DNA from: Paracoccus subflavus
Lineage (GTDB): Bacteria; Pseudomonadota; Alphaproteobacteria; Rhodobacterales; Rhodobacteraceae
NCBI RefSeq assembly: GCF_004310345.1
Contig: NZ_SISK01000003.1
Coordinates: 186,001 to 250,000 of the forward strand
Reading direction: 5' to 3'
DNA: 64,000 bases
Below the pieces are notes generated by a model. The model had not been told where the DNA came from and searched no databases. It saw nothing but the letters and a program-made list of their open reading frames with translations. The position numbers and the translations under genes were made by a program. Shown here piece after piece: positions 49,145 through 59,281 of this stretch. Position 1 is the first letter of the stretch. Each line of letters opens with the position of its first letter.

Positions 49145-49780
49145 TCAGATCCAGGGCGCGTGCAGGGCAAGTTCGGTGCGGTTGCGGACCTCCAGCTTCT
49201 TGAACATGTTCGTCAGGTAATGCTTGACGGTCTTCTCGCTCAGGCTCAGGCGGCGGCCGATGTCCTTGTTGCAGCATCCTTGCCGGACCAGGGCATAGAT
49301 CTCGGCCTCGCGCTTGCTCAGCATCCGCGCATCCTCGGGATGTCCGGCGGCGGCCTTCGGCGGCTCGGCGGCCGCGATCAGCCGGGCGGCCAGGTGGGGG
49401 GTGACATAGCAGCCGCCTTCGGCCACCGCCCGCAGGATGGCGCACAGTTCCGCGCCGCCGGTGCCCTTGAGGACATAGGCCGCCGCGCCCAGCCGCAGCG
49501 CCCCGATCACGTCGTCGGGGGCTTCCGACATCGACAGCACGACGATCCGGGTGCCGGTGGCCTGCCGCGCCAGATCGCAGATGACGCTCATCCCTCCGCC
49601 GGGAATGTTCAGGTCGAGGATCAGAAGATCGGGCCGGCGTTCCAGCGTCAGGGCCGTCGCCTCGCTGGCCGTGACCGCCACGCCGATCACGGAAAACTCC
49701 TCGCATTCAGAAACGATCTTGGCCAGCCCCTCGCAGACGATGGGATGGTCATCGACGATTGCAACCGTGACGTTACGCAT
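49145..49780 (-). CDS. NarL/FixJ-type response regulator
   Basis: This 211-residue regulator has a receiver domain (acidic pair in AIVDDHPIVCEG, phospho-Asp in LLILDLNIPGGG, Thr/Ser and Lys in VVLSMSE and YVLKGTGG) and a C-terminal LuxR-type helix-turn-helix (LSKREAEIYALVRQGCCNKD then LSEKTVKHYLTNMFKKL). The ATG at 49780 overlaps the end of the histidine kinase gene by eight bases, so the pair is coupled. A TTG at 49783 is the only alternative. Confidence 0.92.
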   Translation of the reverse strand: MRNVTVAIVDDHPIVCEGLAKIVSECEEFSVIGVAVTASEATALTLERRPDLLILDLNIPGGGMSVICDLARQATGTRIVVLSMSEAPDDVIGALRLGAAAYVLKGTGGAELCAILRAVAEGGCYVTPHLAARLIAAAEPPKAAAGHPEDARMLSKREAEIYALVRQGCCNKDIGRRLSLSEKTVKHYLTNMFKKLEVRNRTELALHAPWI

Positions 49781-51074
49781 CAAGTGTCTCCGCGCTGAAA
49801 AGGGGAAAGGTGGCGCGCAACTGCGTTCGCGCGCCAGCGTGGCGAACCAGCCCGACCGTGCCCCCCAGGTGTTCGATGCGGCGGCGCAGAGTCGCCAGGC
49901 CCACAGGCTCGTGCAGAGCGGGATCGGCGGGCGCGGTCGGGGGACGCCCGCCGTCGATCACCGACACCTCCAACCCGGCCTGGGCGGGGCGCACGATCAC
50001 CTGCTGATCCGTGCCCCCGGCGTGCTTGAAGGCGTTGTGCAGCCCTTCGCGCACGAACCGGCAGACCGCCGTGCGGATGGGCGGCGACGGTTCGGCCAGA
50101 TCGGGGTCCAGGACCAGATCGACCCCGGTTCCGGTTCGCCTGATGTGATCGGCCACGACCGCACCGATGGCCTGGGCCAGCGGCATGTCTGGCGGCTGGC
50201 TCTGGCTTGTGCCGCTCAGCAGCGCCTGCACCTCGTTCATCGCCTCCTCGAGAATGGTCCGAACCGCCCGCTCGTCCCGATCGGCGGGATCGCCGTCCGG
50301 GGCGGGCTTCATCCGCAGCAACGCCACCGTCAGCAGTTGGCCGATGCCGTCATGAATGTCGGCATGCAATTGAGTCAGGCGATTTTCCTGGCGCTTTTGC
50401 TGCCGGGCAAGGCCGGTCAGACGGTTGCCGAATTCGCTGCGCTGGCGCGACAGGACGGCATCGCCCTGACGCAGCAGAAAATAAAGGACAAGGATAAAGA
50501 ACACCCCGACCGTGATGATCGCGGCCCACATCTGCCAGCGGATTCTTGTCAGGACCTTGGACGCCTCGACGGCTTCTTGATAATATTCGGCCACCGCGAC
50601 GATCCGGTTTTCCCCCGCAAGTCTGATCGGCACGTAAATCTCGAAGAATTTGGCGTGCGGGGCCGCGAAGCCGGCCGAAGGACCGGCATGAAGATTGTCA
50701 TTGATCTCGACGCTGACCTGGCCGGCCATGGCCTCTTGCAACTGGGAACCGATCGGAAACACCTGGCCCGTGATGTCGTCGCGGGCGGCATAAAGAACCT
50801 GTCCCGTCGGCGCCCATACGATCATGTCGAACACGCCGATCGACCGGGAAATCTGCTGGAAATGCGCATCCAGCCGTGCCCGGATGGCAGGGGTCAGGGG
50901 GCCTGCGGCAAAGTCGTCGGCATATTGGGCCAACGTGGTTTCCAGAAGATTGCCCGCCCGATAGCCCACCTCAGCCTCGATGGTCCGGCTCAGGCGCGAC
51001 ACGAACCAGATGCCCAGGCAAGCCATTCCTATCATGAGGATCATGACACCGGCAGACAAATACTTGCGCAGCAT
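49773..51074 (-). CDS. Membrane sensor histidine kinase (HisKA_3 type)
   Basis: The 433-residue kinase has two transmembrane helices (about residues 8-26 and 183-202) flanking a periplasmic sensor of about 155 residues. The dimerisation/phosphoacceptor helix contains LHADIHDGIGQLLTVALLRM with the reactive His. The ATPase domain shows VREGLHNAFKHAGG (N box), VSVIDGGRPP (G1) and GLATLRRRIEHLGG (G2). This is the NarX/LiaS type that pairs with NarL/FixJ regulators. The sensor is not recognised as a known ligand domain. It is divergent from the giant peroxidase gene. Confidence 0.9.
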   Translation of the reverse strand: MLRKYLSAGVMILMIGMACLGIWFVSRLSRTIEAEVGYRAGNLLETTLAQYADDFAAGPLTPAIRARLDAHFQQISRSIGVFDMIVWAPTGQVLYAARDDITGQVFPIGSQLQEAMAGQVSVEINDNLHAGPSAGFAAPHAKFFEIYVPIRLAGENRIVAVAEYYQEAVEASKVLTRIRWQMWAAIITVGVFFILVLYFLLRQGDAVLSRQRSEFGNRLTGLARQQKRQENRLTQLHADIHDGIGQLLTVALLRMKPAPDGDPADRDERAVRTILEEAMNEVQALLSGTSQSQPPDMPLAQAIGAVVADHIRRTGTGVDLVLDPDLAEPSPPIRTAVCRFVREGLHNAFKHAGGTDQQVIVRPAQAGLEVSVIDGGRPPTAPADPALHEPVGLATLRRRIEHLGGTVGLVRHAGARTQLRATFPLFSAETLDA

Positions 51075-51583
51075 TCCGCGCCACCCTGGCAGGACTTCCA
51101 GACTGCTGGAATATCCGGCAACCTTTAACGTTTTTTCCCTCTCATGACGCTTACACCTGCCGAATCCTAAAAGCTAGGGCGATCAGCGGCGGAAAGAGGC
51201 CCTCCCGCCGGGTTTTTATTTCAGAAAAAGTGCAGGAGAGTCTTGTTTTCCGGACAACACCTGCAGGAATTTATCCAAGGTTGAGTATTTATATAATTTA
51301 TCGCGTTTAAATTGATAACCGCAGGGTATTTGTCTGCGTGTCGTCTGCATTATCGAATTCGCGAGCCTGTTTCAGACGAAAGTCGCCATTCCGTCGGACC
51401 CAGGTCCGTATCGGTCGGCCATCGGATCGGCGTAATGTGATCTTCTCGAAGGCAGACCGACGAATGTAGCGGTCCGTTTTCGACATCTGTCTCGGAGATT
51501 CGCCACGCTGCGAAAGCGCAGGGGTCGGGCGTCGGATGACGCCTCCGGCGGACACTCCTTTCATCAGTCCATGGGAGAGGACA
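51075..51583. promoter_or_regulatory. Divergent regulatory region between histidine kinase and RTX peroxidase
   Basis: These 509 bases contain no supported gene. From about 51215 to 51340 the DNA is AT-rich (TATTTATATAATTTATCGCG), a likely promoter area for one or both divergent genes. A rightward terminator-like hairpin lies at 51187-51221. The right end has GGAGAGG before the peroxidase ATG at 51584. A leftward frame at 51307-51486 could encode 59 residues but has no support. Confidence 0.5.
51187..51221 (+). terminator. Terminator-like hairpin with T-run in the peroxidase leader region
   Basis: CGGCGG (51187-51192) pairs with CCGCCG (51205-51210), with GAG/CTC able to pair inside, and GGTTTTTATTT follows. 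The direction is rightward, yet no rightward gene ends here. It may attenuate the peroxidase transcript or end a small RNA starting within 51080-51180. Confidence 0.45.
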
Positions 51584-54500
51584 ATGGCAACGAGTTTTCA
51601 TGTTAACCGGCACGACCTGGAATTCATTCTCAAACAGATCGAAGTGGCCGAGCTTGATGCAGGGGGGATGACGACCACCGAGGCCATCCAGGCAGTCTAT
51701 GGGGTCAGCGCGGCGGACGCGGCGCTGATGCCGGCTGGTCTTCGTACCGTTGACGGAAAGGACAACAACCTGCTGCCGGGAACCGAGGACAACGGCGCCG
51801 TCAGCACGCCGTTCCCGCGCCTTCTGGACCCCGTGTATTCCAACGAGGGCGACGAGGTGCCCTTTCACGGGGTGACGAACACCGATTATGGCACCGGCGG
51901 AAACGTGGTGGACAGCGATCCCCGGACGATCTCGAACCTGATCGTGGACCAGACCCCCGCGAACCCGGCGGCGATCTATGCCGCGCTGAAGGCGATCGGG
52001 ATCACGGGAACCGATGCCACATCGGCCGTGAACGCGGTTTCGGCGGCCTATCAGGCCACGCTGAACGCAAAGGGGGCCAGCGCGGCGGTTACCGCGGCCG
52101 AGCAGGTGCTGACGGTCGAAACGGGCGAACATGCGGCGGCCCTGGCCGCCCACAACGCCGCCACCGATACATTGACCCGCTATGCGACTGCCGAGCCTCT
52201 GGCCCAGAACGCGGCCCTTGCCGCCGATGCCGCCGCGCAGGCGCTGACCGACCTGATTGACGAGCTTGCCGCGCCTTCGGGAAACGAGACCCTGCTGTAT
52301 ACGGCTGCGGTCGATGCGGCGCTGGCGGCGCAGACTGCGGCCAATCTGGTGCTGGACGCCCTGAATGGCCTGACCACACCCGAAGCACAGGCGACGGCCG
52401 ACGCCGCCACAGCCCTGCTGGGGGCGCTGGACGCGTTGGACGGCGATTCGGTGATCGACGCGACCGACCTGCCTGCGGCCCAGGCCGCCGCCGACGCCTA
52501 TGCGCCGGTGACCGGCCCGTCCGGCACGGCGTCCGACAGCGTGGATGCCATCACGGCGGCGCATTCCACGGCCCAGACCACGGCTGCGGGAACGCAGACC
52601 GATCTTGATGCGGCGCAGAGCCAACTGGATGCCGCCCAGCTGGCCTATGACGCCGCGGTCGCGACGGCAGGCACCGCCGGCACGCCCGAGAGCGCGGCGG
52701 CCTTTCTGGCCCAGACGCTCGAGGATTATGGCCTGTCGGGCGGGGCCAATGGCGGGCTGGTGATCGACCACGTTTCCCCCGATGTCGGGCTGACGGCACC
52801 CTTCAACAGCTTCATGACCATCTTCGGGCAGTTCTTCGATCATGGGCTTGATCTGGTCAACAAGGGCGGCAACGGCACCGTCTATATTCCCTTGCAGGCC
52901 GACGATCCGCTGATCGCCGGCGCGGATCAGGTCTTTGACACCGCCGACGACCTGGCCCCCCAACTGCGCTTCATGGCGCTGACCCGCGCGACGCCGGTGG
53001 TCGATGAAAACGGCGTGGAACAGCACGTCAACGCCACCACGTCCTTTGTGGACCAGAACCAGACCTATACCTCGCACGCCTCGCACCAGGTCTTTCTGCG
53101 CGAACAGGTGCGGATCGAGGTGGACGGCCAGATGCGCGCCGTCTCGACGGGCCGCCTGATCGACGGCAAGGCCGCGACCGGATCGCTTGACGGCGCGATC
53201 GGCAACTGGGCCGATGTCAAGGCGCAGGCGCTGTCGGTGCTGGGCATCCGCTTGCAGGACAGCGATGTCGGCCGGGTGCCGCTGCTTCTGACCGATCCCT
53301 ATGGCAACCTGATCCTGGGCGACAACGGCTATGCCCAGATGGTCATGGAACCCCTGACCGTAGGCGGCCAGCCCTGGCTTCAGGAAGGCTCGGCCGCGGG
53401 CATCACCACCGAAGGCAGCATGGAATCGGGCGTGGCCTTCCTTGTGGACATCGCCCATCACGCGGCCCCCGGCACCTTCGACCTGAACCGCGACGGCATC
53501 CCGGACGGGGTGATGACAGCGGATACGGACGACGTGACGGGCGACGACCACAACCCGACCACCTATGACGACGAGATGCTGGACCTGCACATCGCATCCG
53601 GTGACGGGCGCGGGAACGAGAACATCGCCCTGCAATCCATCCATTCGGTGTTCCATTCCGAACACAACCGCATCGTCGAGGAAAACAAGCACACCATCCT
53701 GGAAACCGGCGACCTGGCGTTCATCAACGAATGGCTGCTGGAACCGATCACGGAGCTGCCCACAACGCAGGCCGGAATCGACGCGCTGCTGTGGAATGGC
53801 GACCGGATGTTCCAGGCCGCGCGCTTCTCGACCGAGATGCAGTATCAGCACATGGTGTTCGAGGAATTCGCCCGCCGCATCCAGCCGGGGATTGATCCGT
53901 TCGTGTTCACCAATTCGGCCGATATCGACCCCTCGATCGTGGCGGAATTCGCCCATGCGGTCTATCGCTTCGGCCATTCGATGCTGACCGACACGGTGGA
54001 CCGGCTGGGCGCCGATCTGCTGCCGGTCAACAGCGACGCCGAACAGATGACCCTGATCGAGGCCTTCCTGAACCCCGAGGCCTTTACCGGCAGCGGGGCG
54101 GATCTGGCCCAGGCGCAGGCGGCCTTCATCCGCGGCCTGACATCCGACGTGGGCAGCGAGATCGACGAGTTCGTCGTCCCGGCGCTGCGCAGCAACCTGC
54201 TGGGCCTGCCGCTGGATCTGGCCGCCCTGAACATCGCCCGGGCGCGCGAGACGGGCGTGCCTTCGCTGAACGAGGCGAGGACGCAGCTTTACAACGACTT
54301 TGCCCTGCCTGACCTCAAGCCCTATGCAAGCTGGACCGAGTTCACGCAGCACCTGAAGAACCCGTTCTCGATCGCGAACTTCATTGCGGCCTATGGCAAC
54401 CACGCGGCCATCGCCAGTGCCACCACCCTGACCGACAAGCGCGAGGCGGCGACGCTGCTGCTGTTCGGGGACGGCACCAACGGCGACGGCGTGACCATCC

Positions 54501-57500
54501 GCGGCGTGACCTATACCAACGCCGACCGGCTGGACTTCCTGAACGGGCGCGGCGCCTATGGCGCGGCCAATGACCGGGGCGGACTGGACAATGTCGATCT
54601 GTGGATCGGCGGCCTGGCCGAAAAGGTCACCGAATTCGGGGGGATGCTGGGCACCACCTTCGGCTTTGTCTTCGAATACCAGATGGAGCAGTTGCAGAAC
54701 GGCGACCGGTTCTATTACCTGGGCCGGACGCAGGGCCTGAACATGCTGGACGCGCTGGAGGCCAACACCTTCGCCGACATCGTGATGCGCAATTCGGCCC
54801 TGAGCGGGGATTACGCCACCCACATCAACGCCAACCTGTTCCTGACCCCGGACATGATCCTGGAACTGGACGGGGCCATCGCTCAGCGCGACTACAACGG
54901 CAGCGATTCGGGCCGCGATCCGGTCTGGGACGACCCGCTGCTGGAGGCGATCGACCCCAAGGTGATCCGGGTGGATTCTGGCGTCACCGACGCGAACGGC
55001 CATCAGGTCGGGGGAGAGCTGCATTTCCGGGGCGGCGAGCATGTGGTGCTGGGCGGCACCGAAGGCAACGACCGCCTGACCTCGGATCTGGGCGACGATG
55101 CGCTGTGGGGCGACGGCGGCAATGATTACCTGAACGCCGGCGCGGGCGCCGACCAGGTCTTTGGCGGCGACGGCGACGACATCATCGAGGATCCTTTCGG
55201 CGACAACTTCCTGCGCGGTGAACGCGGAAACGACGTCGTGTCCTCGGCCAGGGGCATCAACCTGCTGTTCGGGGGCCAGGGCAAGGACGCGCTGCTGGTC
55301 GGCCAGGACGCAGGCGAGGCCTTCGGCGGCGAGGGCGACGACTTCATCCTGGGCAGTTCCGGCCCCGACAATCTGCTGGGCAACGAGGGCAACGACTGGA
55401 TCGAGGGCGGCGAGGGATTCGACGTCATCGCCGGCGAGAACTCGGAACTGTTCTTCAACTCGACCATCGTCGGCCATGATGTCGCCTGGGGCCAGGGCAA
55501 CGACCAGGACTATGACCTGGAATCAGGGGACGACATTGCCCTGTCGGGGCCGGGCGTCCAGCGGTTCGAGGGCATGTTCGGCTTTGACTGGGCAAGCGCC
55601 AAATACGACGTGGCGGGCGCGAACTGGGACTTCAACATCCCGATCTTCACCTCGGTCCCGGCCGAGATCCTGCGCGACCGCTTTGATCTGATGGAGGCAA
55701 TGTCGGGCTGGAACCACAACGACGTGATGCTGGGCGACAACCGCGGCACCACCGCGGGTGGCCTGGATCCCAACCTGGCCTTTGACGATCACGTCCTGAC
55801 CGGCGCCGGCATCGACCGGATCGAGGGGCTGCGGACCTGGTTCGACGGGGCATTGGAAACCCTGTTCGGCGCCGGGGCCACGACCTATCGCGACGGCAAC
55901 ATCATCATGGGCGGCGCCGGGTCGGACCAGATGATGGGGCGCGGCGGCTTCGACGTCCTGGACGGCGATGCCTGGCTGAACGTCCGCATCCGCATCAGGG
56001 TGGACGGGAACGAATATTCGGCGGAATCGCTGAACAGTTCGCAGGCCGCGGCCGGTCCCTTTGCCGGCAAGGTCTATGCGGTGGGCACCGACGGCCGGCC
56101 CGACTTCTCGGCCCCGGCCTTTGGGGGACGCTCGCTGACCGCGCTGCTTCTGGATCGCACGATCAACCCCGGCGACATGTCGATCGTGCGCGAAATCCTG
56201 AAGGCAGCGCCCGGCACGGCAAGGGATACCGCGATCTTTGCCGGCAACGTCAGCGAATACGAGATCGAGGGCCGGGGATTCCAGATCGGCACCAGCCCGC
56301 TGATCCAGGCCGCCTATGACGTGAACGGCGACGGCTTCATTTCCGTCCGCGACCTGGGCGGCGGCGGCCGGGCGGCCTTCGACGACACCGACCTGATCCG
56401 CAACATCGAGGATCTGAGATTCGCTGACGAAACGATCGCCATCGACAGGCCGCTGGGCATCAACGTCAACTTGGCCCTGAATGTCCAGTCGGCCCCCACC
56501 GCCCTGCCGGCGAACGGGTCCGTCATCGGGCAGATGACGGCCCAGGGGGTCATCGGCACCTTTGCCCTGGCGGCGGGAAGCAGCAGCAGCTTTGCCATGG
56601 CAAGCGACGGGACGCTGTCGCTGGTTCTGCCGCTTGGCGTCAACCAGACCCATCAGCTTGACGTGGTCTTCACGACCGCGGGTCTCAGCCGCACCGAACG
56701 GCTGCAGGTGGTGACGGGCAGCAATGCGGTCGACATCTTTGCGGGATCGGCTAATGACGATCTTGTCTATGGGATGGGCGGCAACGATGTCATCACGGGC
56801 GGCGCGGGCAACGACGTGCTGTTCGGGCAGGCGGGCGCGGACCAGTTGTCCGGCGGCGATCGCCGCGACACTCTTGCGGGCGGAGCGGGCAACGACACGG
56901 TCAGCGGCGGGGCGGGCGACGACCTGATCCTGTTTGCCTGGGGCAACGGCAACGATGCCGTCGATGGCGGCGATGGCACGGACCGGATCGCGATCACCGG
57001 CACCTTGGCCAACCAGACCCTGTCCGCGACTTGGAACGGGGCCGTGCTGACCGCCCTGACCGGCTTCACCTCGCGCGTCTCGGTCGAGGAGATTTACGTG
57101 GACCTGCTGGGCAGCACCGATACGCTGGCCTATACGGCGGCCTCGGCCGGTGTGGCGGTGGATCTGGGGGCGGGAACCGCGTCGGGCTTCACGTCAATCG
57201 CCAACATCTCGAACGCGAACGGCGGGGGCGGGGCCGATGTCCTCTCGGGAAGCAATGTGGCGAACACGTTGAACGGGGGCGGCGGCAACGACCTGCTGCT
57301 GGCGCAATCCGACGATGCGGGCGACCTGTATGTCGGGGGTGCCGGGTTCGACCGGCTGGACCTGTCGGCCCATTCGGCCGACCTGTCGGTCGATCTGTCC
57401 TTTTCGGTCGCCACCGTGGCCGGCACGGGCAGCACCACCTTGCTGTCGGATCGGGTCCAGTTCGTCGAGGCGCTGATCCTCGGCGCCGGCGCCGACATGG

Positions 57501-57955
57501 TGCTGGGCAGCGGGGTGGCCAACAGCCTGGCGGGCGGCGACGGCAACGATACGCTCAGCGGCATGAACGGGAACGACTCGCTGGACGGCGGCGGGGGCGA
57601 CGACCGGCTGGAAGGCGGCGCCGGGCTGGACCTGCTGACCGGCGGGCTGGGAGAAGACCGGTTCGTCTTTGCGGCGGTCTCTCACAGCACGGTCGCGGCA
57701 TCGGACGTGATCGCCGACTTCGACCTGGCGGGGGCGCCGGGCGGGGATCTCATCGACATCGGCGATGCGGCGGGACTGCCCTTCCTGTTCATCGGAACCG
57801 CGGCCTTTGCCGCCGGAGGCACGAACCAGGTCCGCATCACCGACAACGGCATCGATACCTTCGTGCAACTGGATACCGACACCGACACCGGCGTCGAGGC
57901 ACAGATCCGCATTCTGGGCCTGCACAACCTGGGGGCCGCAGACTTTCTTCTGTAA
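51584..57955 (+). CDS. Giant haem peroxidase with RTX calcium-binding repeats
   Basis: The 2123-residue protein carries an Ala-rich helical N-terminal region (to about residue 380), an animal-type haem peroxidase domain (about 385-1105) and three blocks of RTX nonapeptides (about 1155-1290, 1715-1785 and 1870-2030, GGxGxDxLx type). The tail, DRFVFAAVSHSTVAASDVIADF, resembles the serralysin C-terminal type I secretion signal. The distal His420 lies in FGQFFDHGLDL and the proximal His798 in YRFGHSMLTDTVDRLG. It would be secreted by a type I system and use peroxide outside the cell. No HlyB/HlyD genes are in the window. GGAGAGG precedes the ATG. Confidence 0.9.
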   Translation: MATSFHVNRHDLEFILKQIEVAELDAGGMTTTEAIQAVYGVSAADAALMPAGLRTVDGKDNNLLPGTEDNGAVSTPFPRLLDPVYSNEGDEVPFHGVTNTDYGTGGNVVDSDPRTISNLIVDQTPANPAAIYAALKAIGITGTDATSAVNAVSAAYQATLNAKGASAAVTAAEQVLTVETGEHAAALAAHNAATDTLTRYATAEPLAQNAALAADAAAQALTDLIDELAAPSGNETLLYTAAVDAALAAQTAANLVLDALNGLTTPEAQATADAATALLGALDALDGDSVIDATDLPAAQAAADAYAPVTGPSGTASDSVDAITAAHSTAQTTAAGTQTDLDAAQSQLDAAQLAYDAAVATAGTAGTPESAAAFLAQTLEDYGLSGGANGGLVIDHVSPDVGLTAPFNSFMTIFGQFFDHGLDLVNKGGNGTVYIPLQADDPLIAGADQVFDTADDLAPQLRFMALTRATPVVDENGVEQHVNATTSFVDQNQTYTSHASHQVFLREQVRIEVDGQMRAVSTGRLIDGKAATGSLDGAIGNWADVKAQALSVLGIRLQDSDVGRVPLLLTDPYGNLILGDNGYAQMVMEPLTVGGQPWLQEGSAAGITTEGSMESGVAFLVDIAHHAAPGTFDLNRDGIPDGVMTADTDDVTGDDHNPTTYDDEMLDLHIASGDGRGNENIALQSIHSVFHSEHNRIVEENKHTILETGDLAFINEWLLEPITELPTTQAGIDALLWNGDRMFQAARFSTEMQYQHMVFEEFARRIQPGIDPFVFTNSADIDPSIVAEFAHAVYRFGHSMLTDTVDRLGADLLPVNSDAEQMTLIEAFLNPEAFTGSGADLAQAQAAFIRGLTSDVGSEIDEFVVPALRSNLLGLPLDLAALNIARARETGVPSLNEARTQLYNDFALPDLKPYASWTEFTQHLKNPFSIANFIAAYGNHAAIASATTLTDKREAATLLLFGDGTNGDGVTIRGVTYTNADRLDFLNGRGAYGAANDRGGLDNVDLWIGGLAEKVTEFGGMLGTTFGFVFEYQMEQLQNGDRFYYLGRTQGLNMLDALEANTFADIVMRNSALSGDYATHINANLFLTPDMILELDGAIAQRDYNGSDSGRDPVWDDPLLEAIDPKVIRVDSGVTDANGHQVGGELHFRGGEHVVLGGTEGNDRLTSDLGDDALWGDGGNDYLNAGAGADQVFGGDGDDIIEDPFGDNFLRGERGNDVVSSARGINLLFGGQGKDALLVGQDAGEAFGGEGDDFILGSSGPDNLLGNEGNDWIEGGEGFDVIAGENSELFFNSTIVGHDVAWGQGNDQDYDLESGDDIALSGPGVQRFEGMFGFDWASAKYDVAGANWDFNIPIFTSVPAEILRDRFDLMEAMSGWNHNDVMLGDNRGTTAGGLDPNLAFDDHVLTGAGIDRIEGLRTWFDGALETLFGAGATTYRDGNIIMGGAGSDQMMGRGGFDVLDGDAWLNVRIRIRVDGNEYSAESLNSSQAAAGPFAGKVYAVGTDGRPDFSAPAFGGRSLTALLLDRTINPGDMSIVREILKAAPGTARDTAIFAGNVSEYEIEGRGFQIGTSPLIQAAYDVNGDGFISVRDLGGGGRAAFDDTDLIRNIEDLRFADETIAIDRPLGINVNLALNVQSAPTALPANGSVIGQMTAQGVIGTFALAAGSSSSFAMASDGTLSLVLPLGVNQTHQLDVVFTTAGLSRTERLQVVTGSNAVDIFAGSANDDLVYGMGGNDVITGGAGNDVLFGQAGADQLSGGDRRDTLAGGAGNDTVSGGAGDDLILFAWGNGNDAVDGGDGTDRIAITGTLANQTLSATWNGAVLTALTGFTSRVSVEEIYVDLLGSTDTLAYTAASAGVAVDLGAGTASGFTSIANISNANGGGGADVLSGSNVANTLNGGGGNDLLLAQSDDAGDLYVGGAGFDRLDLSAHSADLSVDLSFSVATVAGTGSTTLLSDRVQFVEALILGAGADMVLGSGVANSLAGGDGNDTLSGMNGNDSLDGGGGDDRLEGGAGLDLLTGGLGEDRFVFAAVSHSTVAASDVIADFDLAGAPGGDLIDIGDAAGLPFLFIGTAAFAAGGTNQVRITDNGIDTFVQLDTDTDTGVEAQIRILGLHNLGAADFLL

Positions 57956-58048
57956 GCCCGGCGGGGCGCGGATTCGACGGACCCACGATCCGCGCCCCCG
58001 ACAGTCCGGGCAGCAAAGGCAAAGTCCGGAACGGCATCACCAGGGGGG

Positions 58049-58080
58049 CCACGGCCGCACAGGGCGGCCGTGGCTCTTTT
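58049..58080 (+). terminator. Intrinsic terminator after the peroxidase gene
   Basis: CCACGGCCGC (58049-58058) and GCGGCCGTGG (58064-58073) form a perfect 10-bp stem with an ACAGG loop, followed by CTCTTTT. It lies 93 bases after the peroxidase stop and just before the convergent alcohol dehydrogenase end. Confidence 0.85.
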
Positions 58081-58091
58081 CCGGTCTGGTT

Positions 58092-59114
58092 TCAGTCGAA
58101 ATCGGCGTCCAGCACGATGCGATAGCTGGCCTTGCCGGCGCGCAGGTGATCCATCGCCTCGTTCACCCGGCTCATCGGGAAATGCTCGACCTTCGGCTTG
58201 ACCTCGTGTCGCGCGGCAAAGCCCAGCATCGCGTCGATGACCGCCCGCGAGCCGGTGGGCGAGGCCGAGACGGCCTTGGCCCCCAGCAGAAGATTCATGA
58301 CATGCACCGGAACCGGTTCCAGAACGGCCCCCAGAAAATGCAGCCGCCCTTGCGGCGCCAGCATGGCGATGATGGCATCCCAGTCAAGCGGCGCGTTGGC
58401 CGTCACAAACACATAGTCGAACTGCCCCGCAAGGCGCGCCATGGCATCGCTGTCGCGGCTGGAAACGACATTGCTGGCTCCGAAGGATCGGGCCTCATCG
58501 CCCTTGTCCGGCGACGAGGTAAAGGCCGTCACCTCGCAGCCCCATGCCTGCCCGAACATCAGCGCCATATGCCCAAGACCGCCGATCCCGAACACGCCGA
58601 TCCGGGCCGTGGGCGGCACCTCGAGGTCGGCAAGCGGTGCGAAAACCGTGATGCCGCCGCAAAGCAGCGGTCCGGTGGCCGAAGGGTCGAGCCCTTCGGG
58701 GATCGGAATCGTCCACAGCCAGTGCGCGCGCACCCGCTCGGCGAAGGCACCGTGATGGCCGATGATGGTCGGCTGCACCCGCTCGCACAGATGATGCTGG
58801 CCGCGAAGGCACTGCTTGCAGTAAAGGCAGCTTCGCACGTTCCAGCCGATGCCGACCCGCTGCCCGACCTGAAGCCCCCTCTGCGCCGCAAGCTCGCCCA
58901 GGGCGGCGACGCGGCCGATCGCCTCGTGGCCCGGCACGAAGGGATAGGCCGATATGCCCCATTCGTTGTCCAGCATCGACAGGTCCGAATGGCAGATCCC
59001 GCAATGGTCGATCTCGACCTCCACATCCTCGGGGCCGAGCGGGCCGGGATCGTATTCAAAGGGTTCCAGCCGACCGCCGGCGGTAGTTGCCGCCCAAGCC
59101 CTGATCGTTGACAT
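58092..59114 (-). CDS. Zinc-dependent alcohol dehydrogenase (cinnamyl-type MDR family)
   Basis: This 340-residue medium-chain dehydrogenase has the catalytic-zinc segments IDHCGICHSDLSML and VPGHEAIGRVAALG, the structural-zinc cluster RSCLYCKQCLRGQHHLC, and the cofactor loop VFGIGGLGHMALMFG. The pattern fits the CAD/YahK-like NADPH-linked branch that reduces aldehydes. It is on the opposite strand to the peroxidase and separated from it by the shared terminator region. The start ATG at 59114 gives MSTIRAWAATTAGG. Confidence 0.92.
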   Translation of the reverse strand: MSTIRAWAATTAGGRLEPFEYDPGPLGPEDVEVEIDHCGICHSDLSMLDNEWGISAYPFVPGHEAIGRVAALGELAAQRGLQVGQRVGIGWNVRSCLYCKQCLRGQHHLCERVQPTIIGHHGAFAERVRAHWLWTIPIPEGLDPSATGPLLCGGITVFAPLADLEVPPTARIGVFGIGGLGHMALMFGQAWGCEVTAFTSSPDKGDEARSFGASNVVSSRDSDAMARLAGQFDYVFVTANAPLDWDAIIAMLAPQGRLHFLGAVLEPVPVHVMNLLLGAKAVSASPTGSRAVIDAMLGFAARHEVKPKVEHFPMSRVNEAMDHLRAGKASYRIVLDADFD

Positions 59115-59281
59115 GACGTGTCTCCATCCTGTGCGGGGTTAAGGTCCGGATCGCCAACTGGCGCGTCCGTTGCGTCAGGCAACGCGGGCAGATCGGCCCG
59201 GTTCCGTGGGACGGGCCGGGTGCGGCATCCCGGACGCCGGGCATCACGGGAAAGACCGTGTTGACGGGCAAGTCCCCGGGG

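Noticed and set aside
51307-51486. A 59-residue leftward frame (MSKTDRYIRRSAFEK...)
   Set aside because: It lies in a regulatory gap, has no convincing ribosome binding site and no recognised similarity, though a small remnant cannot be excluded.
51350-55477. A 1375-residue open frame opposite the peroxidase gene
   Set aside because: It is antisense to a gene with clear peroxidase and RTX motifs and shows no domain of its own.
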